Source of the DNA: Lacticaseibacillus jixianensis
GTDB taxonomy: Bacteria; Bacillota; Bacilli; Lactobacillales; Lactobacillaceae
Assembly: GCF_003946485.1 (NCBI RefSeq)
Contig: NZ_RHOJ01000007.1
Location: 53,737-117,736, forward strand
Direction: 5' to 3'
DNA length: 64,000 nt
Position numbers and translations under genes: made by a program. Under the pieces are notes generated by a model, which did no database searches, had not been told where the DNA came from, and saw only the letters and a list, made by a program, of their open reading frames with translations. Below are positions 55,694-64,000 of this stretch, one piece after another. Numbering within the stretch: position 1 is the stretch's first letter; every line of letters starts with the position of its first letter.

Positions 55694-57022
55694 ATGCGAT
55701 CAGCTGAAGAATTGATTGCGCCATTTCATCTGGCTCAAGGTGCCCCCGTCGTTCTTGCCGTCTCTGGCGGGGTCGACTCCATGGTCTTGATGCATCTTCT
55801 CAGCACGTTGCCCCCAGCCAGGCTCAGTCTGACCGTGGCGACGTTTGACCATCAGCTGCGGCCCAGCAGTGCGGCCGAGCAGCAAATGGTGATCGCGGCG
55901 GCGACTGCGCTCGGACTGCCTGTGCGCGCCGGCCGCTGGCCGCGCGCCGACCAGCCGCAAAGCGGCCTGGAGGCGGCTGCGCGCAGTGCCCGCTACACCT
56001 TTTTGAAGGAAGTGGCAAGCGCCAGCGCGGCGCGGGTCATCATGACGGCGCACCACGCCGACGATCAGCTGGAAACGGTGCTTTTTCGCCTCGCGCGTAG
56101 TGGTCGCTTGCCAGCAATGGTGGGGATGCGCCCGCAGCGGCAGTGGGGGGAGCTGACCGTGATCCGGCCGCTGCTTGCGCTGTCAAAGCAAAGTCTGATT
56201 GCGTACGCGAAGGCCCACGCACTAACATACTGTGAGGACGAGAGTAACCGTGATTTACGCTTTGCCCGTAACCGTTTGCGCCATGATGCAGTGCCTGCAT
56301 TAAAGGCGGTTAACCCGGGGGTGTTGGCGCATACGGCACGCTTTAGCAGTGATCTGGCCGCGGTCTTGACCCTGGCTGATCGCCAGCTCAGGGCCATGCT
56401 GCCACAGGACGCGAGTGAGGCACTCGACTGGACCGCATTGACGCAAGAAGCACCCGCCGTTCAGGCCTTGCTGTTGGATACGGCCCTGGACCGCTGGCAG
56501 GTGCGGGTCTCCCCGCGAGTGCGCAGCCAGGTGCTGAGCGCCCTGAACGCTCGGCAAGGGACCAAGCGTTTTGCTGCGGCTTCAGGCCGCATCCTGATCG
56601 CGGCATACGGCCAGTTGACCGTGGCCGACAGTAGCCCGGCCGCCTTGCCGGCCGTGCTGCTGTCGGCTGCCGGCCGCTGGTACCGGGTCGGCCAGTTGAC
56701 CATCGGCCGCTTTGACCGGCTGCCAAGCGGTGCCACTTTTCTGGCGGCAGTGCCTGACCAGCCGCTCACGGTGCGAACGCGGCGGCCGCATGATGAATTG
56801 CAGCTGGCTGATGGGCACCACCAGCTACTGCGCCGCTTTTTTATCAACCAAAAAATCCCTCAGCCCGAACGTGAAACTCGGCTGGTCGCTGCGCTTGGTG
56901 ATCAGGTTTACTGGGTCCAGGGAATTGCCCCCCGTCAATTGTTTGCGGGTTCTCAAACTGATATACTGCAAGCAGTATTAGCATTGAAATCAGAGGCAAA
57001 GGATGAGACAACGCATGAATGA
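55694..57022 (+). CDS. tilS: tRNA(Ile)-lysidine synthase
   Basis: A 442-residue TilS that changes the anticodon C34 of tRNA-Ile to lysidine. The PP-loop is [34 protein letters not shown] and [20 protein letters not shown] are the catalytic segments, and [20 protein letters not shown], then KKIPQ-like [10 protein letters not shown], is the C-terminal domain. AAAGGAG lies 7 nt before the ATG. It overlaps hpt by 8 bp. Essential in most bacteria. Confidence 0.96.
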   Translation: MRSAEELIAPFHLAQGAPVVLAVSGGVDSMVLMHLLSTLPPARLSLTVATFDHQLRPSSAAEQQMVIAAATALGLPVRAGRWPRADQPQSGLEAAARSARYTFLKEVASASAARVIMTAHHADDQLETVLFRLARSGRLPAMVGMRPQRQWGELTVIRPLLALSKQSLIAYAKAHALTYCEDESNRDLRFARNRLRHDAVPALKAVNPGVLAHTARFSSDLAAVLTLADRQLRAMLPQDASEALDWTALTQEAPAVQALLLDTALDRWQVRVSPRVRSQVLSALNARQGTKRFAAASGRILIAAYGQLTVADSSPAALPAVLLSAAGRWYRVGQLTIGRFDRLPSGATFLAAVPDQPLTVRTRRPHDELQLADGHHQLLRRFFINQKIPQPERETRLVAALGDQVYWVQGIAPRQLFAGSQTDILQAVLALKSEAKDETTHE

Positions 57023-57554
57023 CGACATATTGAAGGTGCTTTACTCTCAAGACGACATTGCGGCCATCACCAAGCGACTGGCCGGGGAGCTGAAGCGAGA
57101 TTACGCCGGGAAGAACCCGCTGGTTGTTTGCATCTTAAAAGGCGCGATCATGTTTATGACCGACTTAGTGCGGCAGCTGGATAGCTATGTTGAGCTCGAT
57201 TTCATGGATGTGTCCAGTTACGGCGACGCCACCGAAAGCTCAGGCGAAGTCAAGGTGATCAAGGACCTCGATACCAGTGTGGCTGGCCGGGATGTGCTGA
57301 TCGTTGAAGACATTGTCGATACCGGCAGAACGCTGTCTTACCTGATCAAGATTTTTCAGACGCGGGAGGCAAAGTCCATCAAGGTCTGCACGTTGATGGA
57401 CAAGCCGGAGCGCCGCATCAAGAACGTCAAGGCGGATTATGTCGGGACCCAGGTGCCAAACGAGTTCGTGGTTGGCTACGGCTTGGACTACGCCGAGCGG
57501 TACCGCAATTTGCCTTACATCGGGGTCTTGAAGCCGGAAATCTACGCGAGCTGA
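57015..57554 (+). CDS. hpt: Hypoxanthine-guanine phosphoribosyltransferase
   Basis: A 179-residue purine salvage enzyme. [20 protein letters not shown] is the PRPP loop and [20 protein letters not shown] the flexible loop; [20 protein letters not shown] closes the hood. The ATG at 57015 gives the usual start [10 protein letters not shown]; an upstream ATG at 57003 is also possible since GAGG is 7 nt before it. It overlaps the tilS stop, and ftsH follows; tilS-hpt-ftsH is the standard order. Confidence 0.96.
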   Translation: MNDDILKVLYSQDDIAAITKRLAGELKRDYAGKNPLVVCILKGAIMFMTDLVRQLDSYVELDFMDVSSYGDATESSGEVKVIKDLDTSVAGRDVLIVEDIVDTGRTLSYLIKIFQTREAKSIKVCTLMDKPERRIKNVKADYVGTQVPNEFVVGYGLDYAERYRNLPYIGVLKPEIYAS

Positions 57555-57622
57555 GTCTGGCCGCTGAATGGTGTATCATATTAGTATGAATCAATTTTCC
57601 ACTACGTTGCTGGAGGTTATGC

Positions 57623-59836
57623 ATGAATAAAAAACAAAATGGGCTATTTGGCAGCACGCTAATGTACGTCTTTCTTTTTGTCGCCCTGGTCACCGTGTTC
57701 GCATGGTACCTGCGCGGCAATAGCGGTACTGCCACCCAGGAGCTGAGCTCAAGCCAGTTCATCTCCGCGCTGAAGAAGGATGACATCAAGTCCTTCTCGA
57801 TCCAGCCAAGTGGCGGGGTTTACAAAGTCACCGGGGAATATAACAAGCCGAAAAAGGTGACGGGTGGTCAGTCGGGACTGGGCCTGATGGGCACCACGCA
57901 GTCGACCACCAAGAGCTTCTCGTCGTACGTCCCGACGAACAACACCTACATGCAGACGATCACCAAAGCGGCTGACAGTAATAAAGTCGCGATCACGACC
58001 CAGGAGGAAAGCTCTTCCAGCGTTTGGGTCACCTTGCTGATCACGGTGCTGCCGTTAGTCATCTTCATGGTGTTCTTCTACATGATGATGAATCAGTCGG
58101 GTCAAGGCGGCGGCAATGGCCGAGTGATGAACTTCGGCAAATCCAAAGCAAAACAGGCGGATAAGAAGGCCAACAAGGTCCGCTTCTCCGATGTTGCTGG
58201 TGAAGAGGAAGAAAAGCAGGAACTGGTCGAGGTCGTTGAATTCCTGAAAGACCCACACAAGTTCTCGCAGCTGGGCGCTCGGATCCCAGCCGGGGTCCTG
58301 CTCGAAGGCCCTCCGGGTACTGGTAAAACCTTGCTGGCCAAGGCGGTTGCTGGCGAAGCCGGGGTCCCGTTCTTCTCGATTTCCGGGTCTGACTTTGTTG
58401 AAATGTTCGTCGGGGTCGGGGCTTCACGGGTTCGTGATCTCTTTGATCAGGCCAAGAAGAACGCCCCTTCCATCATCTTTATTGATGAAATTGATGCCGT
58501 TGGGCGCCAGCGAGGTGCCGGCATGGGCGGCGGTCATGATGAGCGCGAGCAGACGCTGAACCAGTTGCTGGTTGAAATGGACGGGTTTACGGGCAACGAA
58601 GGCGTCATCGTCATCGCGGCCACCAACCGCTCCGACGTGCTTGACCCAGCTTTGCTGCGGCCAGGGCGCTTCGACCGGAAGATCCTCGTGGGCCGGCCGG
58701 ACGTTAAGGGCCGGGAGGCAATTCTCAAAGTCCACGCTAAAAATAAGCCGTTTGCCCCTGATGTCGATCTGGCTGAACTGGCACGGCAGACGCCGGGCTT
58801 TGTTGGGGCCGACTTGGAGAACGTCCTGAACGAAGCGGCACTGGTTGCCGCTCGCCGCGGGAAGACCAAGATCGACGCCAGTGACATCGACGAGGCGCAG
58901 GATCGCGTCATTGCGGGTCCTGCCAAGAAGGATCGCACGATCGCGCCGAAGGAACGTCAAATGGTGGCCTACCACGAAGCGGGGCACGCGATCATCGGGC
59001 TCGTCCTGTCCGACTCGCGGGTCGTCCGCAAAGTCACGATTATCCCTCGCGGCCGGGCAGGCGGTTATGCCATCACGTTGCCGAAGGAAGATGAGTTCCT
59101 GCTGACCAAGAAGGAACTCAACGAGCAGATCATCGGGCTGATGGGTGGCCGCACCGCTGAAGAAATTATCTTTGGCACTGAGTCCACCGGGGCGTCCAAC
59201 GACTTCGAACAGGCGACCCAGCTTGCTCGCAGTATGGTGACGACTTACGGGATGTCCGACCGGCTCGGCACTGTCACGCTGGAGCGTGAAGGCGGCCAGC
59301 CGTTCGTTGGCGCCGAATACGGTCAAATGGCCGCTTACTCGCAGCAGACGGCAACGGCCATCGACGACGAAGTGCGCCGGATCATCACCGAGGATCATCA
59401 GCGCGCGCATGAGATCATCGAGAGCCACCGTGAACAGCACAAGCTGATCGCGGAAGCGCTGCTCAAGTACGAGACGCTGGATGAAAAGCAGATCATGAGC
59501 CTGTACAAAGACGGCAAGATGCCTGAGTCGGCAAGTGAGTTCCCAAGCGAGAAAGCCGCCACCTTCGAGGAAGCTAAGAAGGCCCTTGAGGAGAAGGACA
59601 AGGCAAAGCAGGAAGATCAAGACGACCAGCCGGTTGCCTCGGCTGCTTCCGCTGCGCCTGAGGCCTCTGCGGCAAGTGACAGTTCAAGCGCAAGCACCGA
59701 CTCTGCGGCCAGCGTCGCCGAGGGCAGTGATGCCCCGACGAGTGCTGAGGGCTCCGCTGCGGCACCATCAGCGGCTGATCAGCCGGCTGAGCCGCACGAT
59801 GAGCATGCGGATGAGGACCATACCCCAGAGCACTAA
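57623..59836 (+). CDS. ftsH: ATP-dependent zinc metalloprotease FtsH
   Basis: A 737-residue membrane AAA protease. Two membrane helices (about residues 11-30 and 130-152) flank an external domain; [20 protein letters not shown] is Walker [21 protein letters not shown]alker B, and [15 protein letters not shown] the zinc site. From about residue 655 there is an unusual 80-residue tail, first Lys/Glu-rich, then Ala/Ser-rich, ending acidic with His ([11 protein letters not shown]). GGAGG lies 8 nt before the ATG. It degrades membrane and regulatory proteins and protects under stress. Confidence 0.97.
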   Translation: MNKKQNGLFGSTLMYVFLFVALVTVFAWYLRGNSGTATQELSSSQFISALKKDDIKSFSIQPSGGVYKVTGEYNKPKKVTGGQSGLGLMGTTQSTTKSFSSYVPTNNTYMQTITKAADSNKVAITTQEESSSSVWVTLLITVLPLVIFMVFFYMMMNQSGQGGGNGRVMNFGKSKAKQADKKANKVRFSDVAGEEEEKQELVEVVEFLKDPHKFSQLGARIPAGVLLEGPPGTGKTLLAKAVAGEAGVPFFSISGSDFVEMFVGVGASRVRDLFDQAKKNAPSIIFIDEIDAVGRQRGAGMGGGHDEREQTLNQLLVEMDGFTGNEGVIVIAATNRSDVLDPALLRPGRFDRKILVGRPDVKGREAILKVHAKNKPFAPDVDLAELARQTPGFVGADLENVLNEAALVAARRGKTKIDASDIDEAQDRVIAGPAKKDRTIAPKERQMVAYHEAGHAIIGLVLSDSRVVRKVTIIPRGRAGGYAITLPKEDEFLLTKKELNEQIIGLMGGRTAEEIIFGTESTGASNDFEQATQLARSMVTTYGMSDRLGTVTLEREGGQPFVGAEYGQMAAYSQQTATAIDDEVRRIITEDHQRAHEIIESHREQHKLIAEALLKYETLDEKQIMSLYKDGKMPESASEFPSEKAATFEEAKKALEEKDKAKQEDQDDQPVASAASAAPEASAASDSSSASTDSAASVAEGSDAPTSAEGSAAAPSAADQPAEPHDEHADEDHTPEH

Positions 59837-59861
59837 GCTTTTGGCAGTGAGGCTGAGACGC

Positions 59862-59968
59862 AAAGCGGTTTTAGCCCAAAACGCAGGCGCCCCTGCATCA
59901 CGATTCGTGCATTTCGAATCGCGGTGCAGGGGCGTTTGTGTGTCTAGGCGTTGCTGGGGCGCAACTAG
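59862..59968. repeat. Dispersed structured element, copy B
   Basis: A 20-position stem (59888-59907 with 59915-59934) has 19 pairs. The left boxes AAGCGGTTTT and GCCCAAAACGCAGGCG and the right boxes GGGCGTTTGTGTGTC and GGCGCAACTAG match copies A and C. The right end can also fold on itself, GTTGC with GCAAC. It lies 25 bp after the ftsH stop; no other ftsH terminator is visible. Confidence 0.8.
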
Positions 59969-60054
59969 ATTAGGTTTCTGCCTTTTGTATTGAGGGGTGA
60001 AGGCGCCGCCGGATCATCAGCGGGTCTGGGGATTGGCGTCAAGACCGGTCCGGT

Positions 60055-60085
60055 TTGGCAAAACAGGGTAACTTCTGGTATGATA
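60055..60085 (+). promoter_or_regulatory. Promoter of hslO
   Basis: TTGGCA and TATGAT are 19 bp apart, with TGG before the -10; the start point is near 60092. Confidence 0.55.
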
Positions 60086-60118
60086 CTCGCGTTTACGCAA
60101 GGGTAAAGGAGACCTAAT

Positions 60119-61007
60119 ATGGCAGATCAATTAATCACGGCAGTTTCTAAAGACGGTGCGTTTCGGGTGTTTGCCGTTGACGCAAGCGAGACGGTGGCGG
60201 AAGCCCAGCGGCGTCATGATACCTGGAGTGCCGCCTCTGCCGCGCTGGGGCGCACCTTGGTGGCAACGCTGCTGCTGTCAGCAGCCGGTCTCAAGAGTCA
60301 AGACGATCTGTTGACCGTGCGGCTCAAAGGTGATGGGCCAGTGGGGGCGATCGTTGCTGATGGGACCAGCCAAGGCACCGTGCGCGGGTACGTCGAGCAT
60401 CCGCACGTGTCCTTGCCGCTGAACGTCGTGGGCAAAATCGATGTGGGCCGGGCGGTCGGCCACCGTGGTCTGCTCGCCGTGACCAAGGACCTGGGCTTGG
60501 GCAAGCCGTTTACGGGCCAAGTGCCCGTAGTGTCCGGTGAGCTCGGCGAAGATTTCACGTATTACTTGGCTCAGTCAGAGCAGATCCCGGCCGCAGTTGG
60601 GCTGTCCGTGTTTGTCAACGCAGACAACTCCGTTCAGGTGGCGGGCGGCTTCATGATTCAAGCACTGCCAGGCGCAGCCGACGCGGAATTGGCTCAGGTC
60701 GAGACTACGGTCAAAACCCTGCCTTTGACTTCTGAAATGCTCAGACAGGGGTTTACGCCAACCCAGATCGCAGCCCGGGCATTGGGCGATATTCCGCTGA
60801 CTGTGGTTGATACCAAGCCGGTCGCATTTGCTTGCCCCTGCAGTAAGGCCCATTTCGGCGAGATCATGGCAACGCTCGCGCGCAAGGACCTGCAAGCAAT
60901 GATCACGGAAGACCACGGGGCTGAGGCCGTCTGCAAGTTCTGTGAGACACGGTACCAGTTTTCCGCCGCTGAACTGACCGCAATGTTAAACGCAAAGGAT
61001 GAGAAGA

Positions 61008-61018
<11 letters not shown>
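60119..61018 (+). CDS. hslO: Redox-regulated chaperone Hsp33
   Basis: A 299-residue Hsp33 that becomes an active holdase when its zinc site is oxidised. The four zinc cysteines are in FACPCSKAHF and AVCKFCETRY near the C-terminus. The N-terminal chaperone domain carries [20 protein letters not shown] and DGPVGAIVADGTSQGTVRGY. AAAGGAGA lies 7 nt before the ATG. The stop overlaps dusB by 11 bp; the ftsH-hslO-dusB-lysS order is conserved. Confidence 0.97.
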
Positions 61019-63568
<2,550 letters not shown>

Positions 63569-63576
63569 AGTTTCTT

Positions 63577-63600
63577 GCCGCTGCTTGCAGCGGCTTTTTT
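63577..63600 (+). terminator. Terminator of lysS
   Basis: GCCGCTGC and GCAGCGGC pair around TT, then six Ts. Confidence 0.94.
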
Positions 63601-63725
63601 AGTGCCAGCCAATTTAAAAACACCGGATGAAAACGGGCAAGACAGCTGCACTCCACCGCAGAATCCAAACGATTAAAAGCCGGACGATTTCTTTGTCCGT
63701 GATTGTGAAAAAAATTCGAATTTAG

Positions 63726-63754
63726 TTGACGCTCTAGGGTCAGGCTGATATGAT
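63726..63754 (+). promoter_or_regulatory. rRNA operon promoter P1
   Basis: TTGACG and TATGAT are 17 bp apart, with TGA before the -10. Confidence 0.85.
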
Positions 63755-63813
63755 AAATAGCGTCGTTGAGGCAATCATCACCTCGCCCGGCGGCTGACAA
63801 TTGAACATCTTGG

Positions 63814-63842
63814 TTGACAGCTGCTGAGCAATCTGATAAGAT
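63814..63842 (+). promoter_or_regulatory. rRNA operon promoter P2
   Basis: A perfect TTGACA is 17 bp from TAAGAT, with TGA before the -10. P1 and P2 are 88 bp apart. Confidence 0.9.
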
Positions 63843-63848
63843 TTCAGA

Positions 63849-64000
63849 GTTGCCTTATGGACAAGGTAGTCCTTTGAAAACTGAACAAAGTTTCGTAAAT
63901 GTGATAGGGCTTTTCAATGAAAGTTGAAAAGAATTAATTAACATGAGCGAAGTCAATTCGCAAACAACAAATCGAGCTATTCAAATAACTCATTATATGA
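63849..64000 (+). other. rRNA operon leader, running into the probable 16S rRNA start
   Basis: The AT-rich leader holds CCTTTGAAAACTGAACAAAG (63871-63890), which resembles the conserved boxA-like segment upstream of 16S genes in Firmicutes, and a hairpin CTTTTCAA/TTGAAAAG near 63914-63935. The window ends in ATTATATGA; mature 16S rRNA of this group begins near TATGAGAGTTTGATC, so the last few bases are probably 16S. The gene itself lies outside. Confidence 0.75.

Overview
The window is a gene-dense, GC-rich chromosomal segment of a Lactobacillaceae bacterium (Firmicutes). The gene order metG-tatD-rnmV-rsmA-veg-ispE-purR-glmU-prs, followed further on by pyrG-murA-rpmE2-murF-cshA-acpS-alr, ldh and pth-mfd-murJ-rqcP-divIC-tilS-hpt-ftsH-hslO-dusB-lysS and an rRNA operon leader, is the core layout seen in lactobacilli related to the Lacticaseibacillus (L. 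casei) group. The L-lactate dehydrogenase, the FNR-like protein with two cysteines, QueT behind a preQ1 switch, and an IpaB/EvcA-like protein point the same way. The genus is inferred from gene content and order; no database search was possible.

Layout: 1-5020 holds small metabolic and accessory genes (DHFR-like, PEBP, PHP phosphatase, HELLH protein, sirtuin, Nudix, DUF72). 5038-12119 is the metG to ispE core block, with a compact LacD-like protein on the other strand. 12120-14230 is a zinc-type CDF exporter followed by a redox-type FNR-like regulator with an FNR box. 14231-16217 encodes a GNAT enzyme and FetAB. 16300-21158 is the purR / VanZ-RDD / glmU / prs block. 21162-27452 has mscL, a YhgE/Pip membrane protein, YdcF, Nudix and an HD phosphohydrolase. 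27611-35079 covers a YwiB-like protein, rpoE, an ABC exporter, pyrG, murA and rpmE2. 35080-37728 is the main accessory stretch (candidate small RNA, dispersed repeat, DUF2238-type membrane protein, SMI1/KNR4 protein, unknown protein). 37785-43575 contains murF, an XRE protein with 29-residue repeats, cshA, acpS and alr. 43619-48115 carries an unusual HTH-linker-DUF3800 protein, queT, a CBS protein and ldh. 48396-63600 is the pth to lysS housekeeping run. The window ends in a two-promoter rRNA leader, probably within the first bases of 16S rRNA.

Functionally the window is dominated by nucleotide supply and its control (purR, prs, hpt, pyrG with a CTP-sensing leader), cell-wall precursor synthesis (glmU, murA, murF, alr, a MurJ-like flippase, divIC), translation quality (metG, lysS, tilS, dusB, rqcP, pth, rsmA, rnmV) and stress functions (ftsH, hslO, mfd, cshA). 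No CRISPR array, prophage, insertion sequence or tRNA gene was seen.

The most notable items outside ordinary annotation are: (1) a dispersed family of about 110-bp structured elements at gene 3' ends, in three full copies plus one cut by the window edge, whose stems differ in sequence but keep pairing; (2) an HTH / basic disordered linker / DUF3800 (RNase H-like) fusion protein; (3) an XRE regulator with six PF-containing repeats at a 28-30 residue period; (4) a LacD-like protein lacking the expected catalytic lysine; (5) conditional-terminator leaders before pyrG and pth; and (6) a strongly structured leader before the CDF exporter.
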